Positions 50,063 to 56,734 of a DNA stretch of 56,734 nucleotides are shown piece after piece. Source of the DNA: Candidatus Poseidoniales archaeon (GTDB taxonomy: Archaea > Thermoplasmatota > Poseidoniia > Poseidoniales > Poseidoniaceae); assembly GCA_003602575.1 (NCBI GenBank), contig QQRY01000056.1:1-56734 (forward strand), written 5' to 3'. The translations under genes were made by a program, and so were the position numbers. The notes under the pieces were generated by a model. It saw only the letters and a program-made list of their open reading frames with translations, was not told where the DNA came from and searched no databases. Numbering within the stretch: position 1 is the stretch's first letter; each line of letters opens with the position of its first letter.

Positions 50063-51475
50063 CTATTTCCATGGGTTCATCAAGATAGGTTTTCCAGTAG
50101 TTCCAGGTTCAACCAGTATCTTTCCTTTTTGCCCAGTGATTTGATTTCTTTCAAAGACAGGAATTCCTTCTACGACCGTCATAACAGGCCATCCAACTAA
50201 TTCCCTTCCAGCAAATGGATTCCAACCTACTCTGGTCCAAGCATCCTCATCCTTAACCACTGCACTATGCTTCATATCAACAAGAACAATATCTCCATCA
50301 TAGCCAACTTCTAGTTTTCCTTTACCTATCATTTGGTAGCAATCGGCAACATTTGTTGACATCCAGCGCACCACATCTTCTAAGGTGCATTTTCCTTTAT
50401 TTACATTGGTCAACATTACTGCTAGTGAGGTTTCAACGCCCGGCATTCCACTTGGAGCATCCGGGAATCCCTTTGATTTTGCATCGAGAGTATGAGGTGC
50501 GTGGTCAGTAGCAATGCATTGAATAGTTCCATCAACTAATCTATTCCACAATCTGTCTCTATCTGCAGAATATCTAATCGGGGGATTCATTTGTAAGCGA
50601 ACTCCTTGCTCGTCGACGTCCGTCTCGTCAAAAGTGAGGTGCTGAGGCAAAACTTCAGTAGTAATTATTGGATATTGTTCAGTTTTTGATGGTAGTTTAC
50701 AATAGTCAGCCAAATAATCTGCTTCTATTCCAGAGGTTAAGTGAAGAATGTGTAATCTATGTCCGGTTTTTACTGCTAATTCAACTGATAATTTGGTCGC
50801 TAGAAGAGCGGTAATGTCATCTCTATAATATGCATGAGCAGCAACGTCAGTCCGCCCCTTAATCAATTTTCTACGTTCATTCATTCTGTCCTCATCTTCA
50901 GCATGAACGGCAATTAATCCTGATGTTTCACTAAAGATTCGTTCTAGTGCAACTTTATCTGAAACTAGTAGAGTACCTGTTGATACGCCCATGAAAATTT
51001 TGATACCACAAATACCGGGAATGGCAATAGGATTATCTCGAGTTCCCACTGCTTCTTGTAAATCTTCGACATTATTCTCTGTAGCACCGATAAAGAACCC
51101 ATAATTGGTTATACACTTATTCGCTGCAGTATCCAGTTTACCTTGCATTCCTTCTAGATTTGTGATTGAAGGAACATTATTTGGCATATCCAAGAAGGAG
51201 GTAATACCTCCACTTGCTGCTGCTACTGAACCACTGCCTAAATCTTCCCTTTCAGGTTGCCCAGGATCTCTAAAATGTACTTGCGGATCTATACAACCTG
51301 GCAATAAATGAAGGCCAGTACCATCTACAAACATTTCATCATCTAGATTTTCCAATGTTCCTGATTCTCCAATCTCAGAAATTATACCATCAGTAATTCG
51401 TAAATCTCCTAGTTTGGTTATCTCTGGTAGAACCATAGTGGCGCCGCTGATTAGTAAATTGCCGTTATTTTCCAT
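50063..51475 (-). CDS. pyrC: dihydroorotase (class I amidohydrolase)
   Basis: Closes carbamoyl-aspartate to dihydroorotate in pyrimidine synthesis. 470 residues. Metal-site motifs: DPQVHFRDPG (His67), the carboxylated Lys in CGIKIFMG, IAVHAED, ILHLTSG and the catalytic Asp in CIATDHAPHT. The first metal histidine of the usual DxHxH is replaced by Gln (DPQVH), a variant I recall from Bacteroidota-type dihydroorotases. C-terminal GKLEVGYDGDIVLVD and NPFAGRELVGWP are typical. Allantoinase or hydantoinase is less likely given the DPG motif. The ATG at 51475 is preferred over a TTG at 51484. It is probably transcribed with mogA upstream (48-base gap). Confidence 0.87.
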   Translation of the reverse strand: MENNGNLLISGATMVLPEITKLGDLRITDGIISEIGESGTLENLDDEMFVDGTGLHLLPGCIDPQVHFRDPGQPEREDLGSGSVAAASGGITSFLDMPNNVPSITNLEGMQGKLDTAANKCITNYGFFIGATENNVEDLQEAVGTRDNPIAIPGICGIKIFMGVSTGTLLVSDKVALERIFSETSGLIAVHAEDEDRMNERRKLIKGRTDVAAHAYYRDDITALLATKLSVELAVKTGHRLHILHLTSGIEADYLADYCKLPSKTEQYPIITTEVLPQHLTFDETDVDEQGVRLQMNPPIRYSADRDRLWNRLVDGTIQCIATDHAPHTLDAKSKGFPDAPSGMPGVETSLAVMLTNVNKGKCTLEDVVRWMSTNVADCYQMIGKGKLEVGYDGDIVLVDMKHSAVVKDEDAWTRVGWNPFAGRELVGWPVMTVVEGIPVFERNQITGQKGKILVEPGTTGKPILMNPWK

Positions 51476-51523
51476 CTTTATCAATTCCTTGCATTTCTAT
51501 TCAATGAATGAACTTTGAGGTTG

Positions 51524-52114
51524 TTAGCGCCGTCTTGCATCTCTTGGGCGAAACGCATTACATACCTCATCATCCATGTCCATATATGGTCCGCCAAGTA
51601 AATCAACGCAATAAGGAACTGCTTCCCAAATTTTGTCAATAGTTTCTCGAATTGCCTTTGGTCTTCCAGGCAGATTAAATATCAAACACTTATCTCTAGT
51701 TCCTCCAACCTGCCTAGAAAGAATAGCAGTAGGCACATATTCTAGTGAAATATTTCTCATTTGCTCACCAAAGCCATCCAAAATTCTATCACACACAGAA
51801 ATTGTCGCTTCAGGAGTAACATCTCTTTTTGCAGGACCAGTGCCGCCTGTGGTTACGATTACATTGCAATCAAAATCATCGGATAATTCGATCATTGTTT
51901 GCTTGATAATATCCAAATCATCTGGGATACATCTGTAGATTATTTCAGCAGGGCTTACAAGTGCTTCTTCAAAGAATTGTAAAATTGCAGGCCCCCCTTC
52001 ATCGACATATTCTCCACTACTAGCTCTATCACTCACCGTGATAATACCTAATGTTACTTTATCGCCGCATGTATCTTTAGAGCCGCCGATGATAGAATTG
52101 GCTTGCAAGCTCAT
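51524..52114 (-). CDS. mogA: MogA, molybdopterin adenylyltransferase
   Basis: Adenylates molybdopterin before molybdenum insertion, in molybdenum cofactor synthesis. 196 residues, almost exactly the length of E. coli MogA. Motifs: ISxSDRASSGEY-like start (ITVSDRASSGEY), TTGGTGPAKRDVTPEAT, FGEQMRNISLEYVPTAILSRQVGG, NLPGRPKAIRET, and the C-terminal VPYCVDLLGGPYM and AFRPRDARR. These features are those of the bacterial MogA branch rather than MoaB, pointing to transfer from bacteria. The ATG at 52114 is preferred; a GTG at 52117 is possible. It starts seven bases after the stop of the large membrane protein gene. Confidence 0.93.
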   Translation of the reverse strand: MSLQANSIIGGSKDTCGDKVTLGIITVSDRASSGEYVDEGGPAILQFFEEALVSPAEIIYRCIPDDLDIIKQTMIELSDDFDCNVIVTTGGTGPAKRDVTPEATISVCDRILDGFGEQMRNISLEYVPTAILSRQVGGTRDKCLIFNLPGRPKAIRETIDKIWEAVPYCVDLLGGPYMDMDDEVCNAFRPRDARRR

Positions 52115-52120
52115 CACCGC

Positions 52121-54214
52121 TCAATTCTCACCATACTTTGCATGAACATCAGCATGGAAATTATCTAGCAAAGTATCTTCAAATAACTCAGTCTGTCTTC
52201 TAACCTTTGTAGACCTAATGTGGAGGAATGCTGCTCCAATGAATACGATTATGATAAGAGGAATTACAGCTTCGAGTTTATACTGGTGCATGAATTTAAC
52301 AATTCCTTCTGCAGTATAAGCCCACGTTACAGAAGCAATAGCGCCTCCGATGAAAGTTGCTGCAAGCACTCTAGAGAATTTCATTCTAGATAGCAATCCT
52401 AGCATAGCACCTACAAGAACACCAGATGCCATGAACGGAATCCAGACGAAAACAATTAATCCCCAAAATCCCCATTTATTTATCATTTCACGCTTTTCAT
52501 TGGCCATATATTCGACAGTGGAAAGTGTGTTACCTAGGAATTTAGTCTGTAACATCTTACCGCCAAGACCATCCTGCTTGGCCACTGCAACAATTCTATC
52601 ATCGTCTTTACCACCGCTCTCAACTCTACCTGCTCCAGAACGATCCGCTAGAGTTGAAATTTGATTTCTCGCCTTTACAATCAGTTCTTGGCTACCTAGT
52701 AGGTCTTGATTTCTCTCAGAAATATATCTATAAAGTTCGATTTCAACTTCATCGGTAGTTTTCTTGAATCTAAAGAAAGCAAATTTCTGTGTAGGTCTAT
52801 AAATTACTGAAACAAAAATAACACTATCATCGCTTGTTACAACTGCGCCTTCCATCTGAACATCACTTCTGCGGGTAAAGAAAAGGTCTAGACTATCTCT
52901 GACTTCATCTTCAACTCTAGAGAGCGTGTGAAGTTCGGAAAAGAAACTAGAATAATCCTGTTCATCTTCTAATTCAGCACCCTCTGCTCCAGTGCCTATC
53001 CCAACACCACTATCAAAGTCAATAGCTTGGTTAATTCCAATAGTTCTAACAGTTAGTTGAACTGGTTTGAATACACGGAATATTGCGAATTCTTCCAAAA
53101 TTTCTCGAAGAACTTCGGCTCGAACATCTTTGCTGTCAGAAAGGGTTGCATCCGTATTTTTGTATGGAACCATGATGTCGATAGAAAGCTCACGCGACTC
53201 AATTTTGTATAATTCCCAGTCGACTAATATGTTCAATCTTTTTGCAGTCTTATTCAAAGAGTCTTCAACTAGACGTGAAATATGAGTTCTAGATAATACA
53301 TCATCAGTATCTTGGTGGTATATTTTGTACATTATTGGATAAATAACTAGTAATGTAACTGCAGATAATGATAGAGAAATAAATGCCATCCACCATGCGG
53401 GTATTCCAGCAGTGCCACCGGTAAGCATTGCTGTTTCTCTTCCACCACCCAACTCAGCAGCCATGAGAATGTATCCCCAATCTCCCAAGTCCTTAGTAGT
53501 CCAACATGTACGACTTCCAGAATCAGTAATTCTGACTTCACTTTTTGTATCAGAATCTACAAATGGTAAGAAAGAGAAAAATCCTCCATCTGTAATTTCT
53601 AATTCGAAGTCAATAGTTTTAGTTATTTTTGCTCCATCTTCGACTATGCTAGCATTTGTAATATCGCTATTATTGAAAATAGTTACTTCGAAATATATTT
53701 GATATTCACCGACACCTAGTGTTTCATAGGGTGCTTCAAAGTATGCTCTGCCATCTTCAACTTCCTTGACTAATTCTTCACTGATACCGGCCCAAGTATT
53801 GTCCACTTCAGTTATAGAGTAGTTCATCAAGGCATAACCATCAACTAGATTATGACCTGCCAATGAGAAATATTCCAAGTCATTCTCTGGGAATATGTGT
53901 ATCCATGGAGTGTCTTCAATATCTTCACATTCCTCTCCGGTATCTAGGAAAGTCTGAGATGCTTTGTGATCAAGGGTTGTCGATGAACCAAAAATACCGC
54001 TTGACATACAAAATATAACCAATGCAAATAATGCTCCATAGCCAAAACCAGCAAATAAAACATAATCTTCTTTGTTGGTTAGAAAACGTTTCTTTTCACT
54101 TTTAGTTCGACGGCGCCTGATTTCGCTAATTTCTTTGGCGACTTTATCACGCGCTTTTTGCTCGACATCGACCTCTTCGATGTCCTCGGCGTCATCAATC
54201 ATTTCATCGCCCAT
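52121..54214 (-). CDS. large membrane protein with C-terminal small-multidrug-export-like region
   Basis: About 697 residues. An acidic then Lys/Arg-rich cytoplasmic start (KARDKVAKEISEIRRRRTK) leads to a helix at about 52-72. An external domain (about 85-270) is followed by a helix near 272-296, a soluble domain of about 290 residues, and a C-terminal group of three helices (WGFWGLIVFVWIPFMASG, VLAATFIGGAIASVTWAY, VIPLIIIVFIGAAFLHI). This resembles the small multidrug export (COG2426) membrane region as I remember it; the match is suggestive only. The ATG at 54214 is preferred over a GTG at 54238. It is the first gene of a set with mogA and pyrC. Confidence 0.7.
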   Translation of the reverse strand: MGDEMIDDAEDIEEVDVEQKARDKVAKEISEIRRRRTKSEKKRFLTNKEDYVLFAGFGYGALFALVIFCMSSGIFGSSTTLDHKASQTFLDTGEECEDIEDTPWIHIFPENDLEYFSLAGHNLVDGYALMNYSITEVDNTWAGISEELVKEVEDGRAYFEAPYETLGVGEYQIYFEVTIFNNSDITNASIVEDGAKITKTIDFELEITDGGFFSFLPFVDSDTKSEVRITDSGSRTCWTTKDLGDWGYILMAAELGGGRETAMLTGGTAGIPAWWMAFISLSLSAVTLLVIYPIMYKIYHQDTDDVLSRTHISRLVEDSLNKTAKRLNILVDWELYKIESRELSIDIMVPYKNTDATLSDSKDVRAEVLREILEEFAIFRVFKPVQLTVRTIGINQAIDFDSGVGIGTGAEGAELEDEQDYSSFFSELHTLSRVEDEVRDSLDLFFTRRSDVQMEGAVVTSDDSVIFVSVIYRPTQKFAFFRFKKTTDEVEIELYRYISERNQDLLGSQELIVKARNQISTLADRSGAGRVESGGKDDDRIVAVAKQDGLGGKMLQTKFLGNTLSTVEYMANEKREMINKWGFWGLIVFVWIPFMASGVLVGAMLGLLSRMKFSRVLAATFIGGAIASVTWAYTAEGIVKFMHQYKLEAVIPLIIIVFIGAAFLHIRSTKVRRQTELFEDTLLDNFHADVHAKYGEN

Positions 54215-54272
54215 GACGCGCAGAAAGGTCACTAGCACATGAACCCAACGATTGATAAATCATAGAAGTATG

Positions 54273-54297
54273 AAAAAAACCTCTAAAATAGTAAAAA
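54273..54297 (-). terminator. poly-T terminator after tRNA-Phe
   Basis: On the minus strand, directly after the tRNA's CCA, there are runs of T5 (54293-54297) and T7 (54273-54279). Such T-rich tracts end transcription in archaea. Confidence 0.5.
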
Positions 54298-54298
54298 T

Positions 54299-54374
54299 TG
54301 GTGGGTAGGGCCGGACTTGAACCGGCGACCTCAGCATCTTCAGTGCTGCGCTCTCCCAACTAAGCTACCTACCC
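54299..54374 (-). tRNA. tRNA-Phe (anticodon GAA), CCA encoded
   Basis: A complete cloverleaf on the minus strand. The acceptor stem GGGTAGG/CCTACCC is perfect. The D arm is GCTT/GAGC. The anticodon stem CAGCA/TGCTG encloses the loop CTGAAGA, so the anticodon is GAA (54339-54341) and the base at position 37 is G, the wyosine precursor. The T arm is GCCGG/CCGGC around TTCAAGT. Discriminator A73 is followed by an encoded CCA (54299-54301). There is no intron. It lies 61 bases downstream of the RNase PH gene on the same strand. Confidence 0.97.
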
Positions 54375-54435
54375 AGTAATCGTGGCGATGTCAACTGGCA
54401 TTTCAAGCCTTCCGAGAAATGAATCTCATAAAGGT

Positions 54436-55260
54436 TCATTCTATTCCATCTAAAATGGCTACCTGTGCTTCGAATAAAGCCTCAAGTCCAGCGTCTGCTT
54501 GCGAAAGTAATGCCGAAAGTTCTTCCTTAGAAAACGTAGATTCTTCACCTGTTCCTTGAATTTCAACATATTTTCCATCACTAGTTTTTACTACATTCAT
54601 GTCAACATCTGCATTGGAATCTAAGACATAGTCTAGGTCGAGATATACATTACCATCTATCAATCCTACAGATAATGCTGCTAAATCGTGAGGAATTACA
54701 TCATTCTCATGATTGATTCTTTCAGTCTCTGAAAGTTTTGGAGCGGTCCAACCGGACTTTCTTTCTTCATCGGTTGGTCGTAAATCTAGAGGCAAACAGA
54801 TTCCTTGGGCTATCATTCTTCTAACCGCTAATCTCAATGCGATATTTGCAGCGGTAATTGAAGCACACCTAGTCCCTCCATCAGCGTTTAGGACATCACA
54901 GTCGATGTTTAAAGCGATAGGACCGAGTGCTTCAAGGTCTACAGCAGCACGTAGTGAACGAGCAATCAACCTTTCAATTTCTTGAGTACGTCCTTTAGCG
55001 CCGCGTCTTTCTCTTCTAAATCTAGAATCTGTAGAGCCCGGTAGAAGAGAATATTCAGCGTGAACCCATCCTTTAGTTGAGTCTCTGGGGAACCAACCAG
55101 GTAGTCTAGATTCTTTTGTACAACATACTAAAATCACAGTATCTCCTTGCCTGTAAAGTATAGACGCGAGTGCATTTGGTGTAAAATCAATCTCAACCTC
55201 TACATGTCGCATTTGGTTGGGTTCTCTCTCGGTTTCAAAATCGGTTTTGAATTTGGCCAT
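54436..55260 (-). CDS. rph: RNase PH, bacterial-type phosphorolytic exoribonuclease
   Basis: Removes nucleotides 3' of the mature end of tRNA precursors using phosphate. 274 residues. Hallmarks: HAEYSLLPGST, the basic RRERRGAKGRTQEIERLIARSL (cores RRERRG, GRTQEI), DCDVLNADGGTR, AALSVGLIDG, DLDYVLDSNADVDMNVV and the late EIQGTGEESTFS. These are RNase PH features and not those of archaeal exosome subunit Rrp41. The family's N-terminal RxDGR is replaced by EREPNQMR. With the tRNA-Phe gene 61 bases downstream on the same strand, enzyme and substrate may share a transcript (inference). The ATG at 55260 is chosen. Confidence 0.9.
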   Translation of the reverse strand: MAKFKTDFETEREPNQMRHVEVEIDFTPNALASILYRQGDTVILVCCTKESRLPGWFPRDSTKGWVHAEYSLLPGSTDSRFRRERRGAKGRTQEIERLIARSLRAAVDLEALGPIALNIDCDVLNADGGTRCASITAANIALRLAVRRMIAQGICLPLDLRPTDEERKSGWTAPKLSETERINHENDVIPHDLAALSVGLIDGNVYLDLDYVLDSNADVDMNVVKTSDGKYVEIQGTGEESTFSKEELSALLSQADAGLEALFEAQVAILDGIE

Positions 55261-55355
55261 GACACTCGCAGAACTTTTCTTTCATCAACTCTTCTCATGA
55301 ATCAGACGATAATTTAGATGCACACATTCAAGATAAGTATCCTTTTAGCCAATTT

Positions 55356-56549
55356 ATGGGAGAATCAAAAGTAGTAATCTGTGCAGTATCTAGAACTCCT
55401 ATTGGTTCTTTCATGGGTTCTTTTTCTTCTTTGTCAGCTGTTGATTTAGGAGTTTTAGCCGTTAAAGAATTATGTTCAAGAGTTGGATTAGATCCTGCGA
55501 GTGGAATTGTTGATGATTTTCTATTTGGACAAGTACTTCAAGCAGGGTGTGGTCAAAATCCAGCCAGGCAAGTCGCCCTTGGCTCAGGTTTACCAGTATC
55601 GACACCTGCGACAACCATCAACAAAGTATGTGGCAGTTCTCTCGAAGCGGCAATGCTTGCGTCAAACAGTATCCGAGCAGGACACAGCAAAGTTGTAATC
55701 GCTGGAGGAATGGAGAGTATGTCCAATGCCCCTCAACTTTTGATGGGACAAAGACGCGGTAAGAAAATGGGTGATTCCAAGTTAGTCGACTCCATGATAC
55801 ATGATGGTTTGTGGGATGTATACAACGATATTCACATGGGTAATACAGGCGAAACAGTTGCAAATGTAAGTGGAATTTCGAGAAGTAATTCAGATGAATT
55901 TGCTGTTCAAAGCCATCATAGGGCTGCCAAGGCTTGGGAATCTGGATGGTTTGATTGGGAATCATTTTCTGTAGAGGTTCCTCAAAGAAGAGGGGATCCC
56001 ATAATAGTCTCAAAAGACGAAGGAGTAAAGCCAAATACTTCCATAGATATACTTTCTAAACTACGCCCAGTCTTTAACAAAGAAGGACAAGTTACAGCAG
56101 GAAATGCTAGTACACTCAACGATGGAGCAAGTGCAGTTTTACTTGCTGATGAAGAATTTGCAAAGCAGCAAGGCTGGGAAATAATTGCCCATGTTGAAGA
56201 TTATTGCACAAGTGGAGTTGCTCCAGACCAAGTTATGAGCGCTCCAATTCCAGCAATTAAAATGCTTTTAGAAAGAAATTCTCTAGATGTTTTAGATGTT
56301 GATGTCTACGAACATAACGAAGCATTTGCTTCAGCGTCCTGTGCAGTGGCAAAAGAAGTAGGTATTCCAAATGATAGATTCAATCTACATGGCGGCGCAG
56401 TAAGCCTTGGTCATCCACTTGGGAGCAGTGGGACTAGATGTCTAATCACCATGCTTGGCGTAATGCGAAGAGTTGATGCCAAATCAGGTATTGTGACATT
56501 ATGCCTCGGTGGAGGTAATGCTGTTGCAATGTTGGTTAAGATGGACTAA
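55356..56549 (+). CDS. acetyl-CoA C-acetyltransferase (thiolase)
   Basis: Condenses or cleaves acyl-CoA in beta-oxidation or acetoacetyl-CoA formation. 397 residues, the usual length. The acyl-accepting Cys92 lies in INKVCGSSLEAAM, followed by GGMESMSNAP. The catalytic His353 is in GGAVSLGHPLGSSGTR and Cys383 in TLCLGGGNAVAM. EHNEAFA is the NEAF motif. All catalytic residues are present, in the bacterial-type thiolase order and unlike the archaeal thiolases that act with a DUF35 partner. In archaea a thiolase can also start the mevalonate route; which role applies here cannot be told. Confidence 0.93.
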   Translation: MGESKVVICAVSRTPIGSFMGSFSSLSAVDLGVLAVKELCSRVGLDPASGIVDDFLFGQVLQAGCGQNPARQVALGSGLPVSTPATTINKVCGSSLEAAMLASNSIRAGHSKVVIAGGMESMSNAPQLLMGQRRGKKMGDSKLVDSMIHDGLWDVYNDIHMGNTGETVANVSGISRSNSDEFAVQSHHRAAKAWESGWFDWESFSVEVPQRRGDPIIVSKDEGVKPNTSIDILSKLRPVFNKEGQVTAGNASTLNDGASAVLLADEEFAKQQGWEIIAHVEDYCTSGVAPDQVMSAPIPAIKMLLERNSLDVLDVDVYEHNEAFASASCAVAKEVGIPNDRFNLHGGAVSLGHPLGSSGTRCLITMLGVMRRVDAKSGIVTLCLGGGNAVAMLVKMD

Positions 56550-56652
56550 ACTGTTTCGAACGGTGTGCAATCTTGGATAATTTACTGATTTAGGCACTAT
56601 TACTACTGTGGGTATCAAATAGGGTTGCAAGACGGCCACAAGTGGGGAGAGC

Positions 56653-56734
56653 ATGGTTTCATTTCCAGATCTGGCCATAGGCGGGAGGTTAGTCAATGCT
56701 TTGCGCCAGCAAGGAATCGAGGAACCTTTCGAGG
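56653..56734 (+). CDS. probable DEAD-box RNA helicase, N-terminus only
   Basis: An ATG at 56653 begins an open frame running off the window. The 27 visible residues have the DEAD-box Q-motif layout: an aromatic Phe (VSFPDLAIG), then LVNALRQQGIEEPFE, i.e. F..L.....L..AL...GI..P. GGGGAGAG just before the ATG is a good ribosome binding site. The conserved Gln of the Q motif would fall just past the end, so the call is tentative. Confidence 0.6.
   Translation, partial: MVSFPDLAIGGRLVNALRQQGIEEPFE

Noticed and set aside
54436-55260. Considered archaeal exosome subunit Rrp41
   Set aside because: GRTQEIERLIARSLRAAVD-type and DCDVLNADGGTR motifs belong to RNase PH; Rrp41 has different residues at both places.
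1-56734. Searched for CRISPR arrays, insertion sequences, rRNA and attachment sites
   Set aside because: No regularly spaced direct repeats, no transposase frames and no further tRNA-like cloverleaf besides tRNA-Phe were seen. The only repeats are protein-coding (TSP3, Glu-Pro).

Overview
The window looks like a stretch of a streamlined, AT-rich marine archaeal chromosome, most likely Marine Group II (Candidatus Poseidoniales, Thermoplasmatota). This placement is inference. It rests on a Taw2-type wyosine enzyme, TATA-box promoters about 26 nt before start codons (leaderless transcripts), many very large secreted proteins with thrombospondin type 3 (TSP3) calcium repeats and a C-terminal membrane anchor, and an admixture of bacterial-type housekeeping genes (UvrC, MogA, RNase PH, 2,3-BPG-dependent phosphoglycerate mutase, thiamine pyrophosphokinase). 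Genes are packed almost end to end. No gap without a gene reaches 300 bases, and I see no insertion sequence, CRISPR array, rRNA or integration site.

Layout. 0-4.7 kb: membrane protein, phosphoglycerate mutase, DUF1499 protein, JAMM-motif metalloprotein, acidic Trp-rich protein, multi-pass membrane protein. 4.8-8.1 kb: MMPL/RND transporter translationally coupled to an ABA4-like (DUF4281) membrane protein. 8.1-17.7 kb: an exported-protein block with a TSP3/YHYH protein plus Sco1-type copper chaperone, a small membrane protein, a CocE/S15 hydrolase, an anchored cyclophilin and a GDSL esterase on a TSP3 stalk. 17.7-26.5 kb: Taw2, a large anchored surface protein, UvrC, an HTH-STAND ATPase and two stand-alone Lrp/AsnC ligand-binding (RAM) proteins. 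26.5-33.5 kb: a giant beta-helix surface protein and two glycosyltransferases. 33.6-38.4 kb: a coupled operon of a PPC/TSP3 surface protein, a second anchored surface protein and a DUF4105 protein whose N-terminal membrane helix is only reached from an apparent CTG start. 38.4-47 kb: thiamine pyrophosphokinase, a 2093-residue FG-GAP/TSP3 protein with a long cytoplasmic tail, and a soluble EF-hand/(Glu-Pro)n/zinc-ribbon protein. 47-56.7 kb: aminopeptidase, M32 carboxypeptidase, small membrane protein, dihydroorotase, MogA, a large membrane protein, tRNA-Phe, RNase PH, thiolase and the start of a probable DEAD-box helicase.

How it works together (inference). Much of the coding capacity builds a cell surface of calcium-stiffened, disulfide-stapled, membrane-anchored proteins carrying hydrolase or binding heads, supported by folding (cyclophilin), copper delivery (Sco1) and glycosylation genes. 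The rest is core metabolism and RNA/DNA maintenance. Genes that open a transcription unit tend to have a TATA box and no ribosome binding site. Downstream genes tend to have a strong Shine-Dalgarno sequence that overlaps the preceding stop codon. Several short perfect or near-perfect palindromes sit in promoter positions and are candidate operators.
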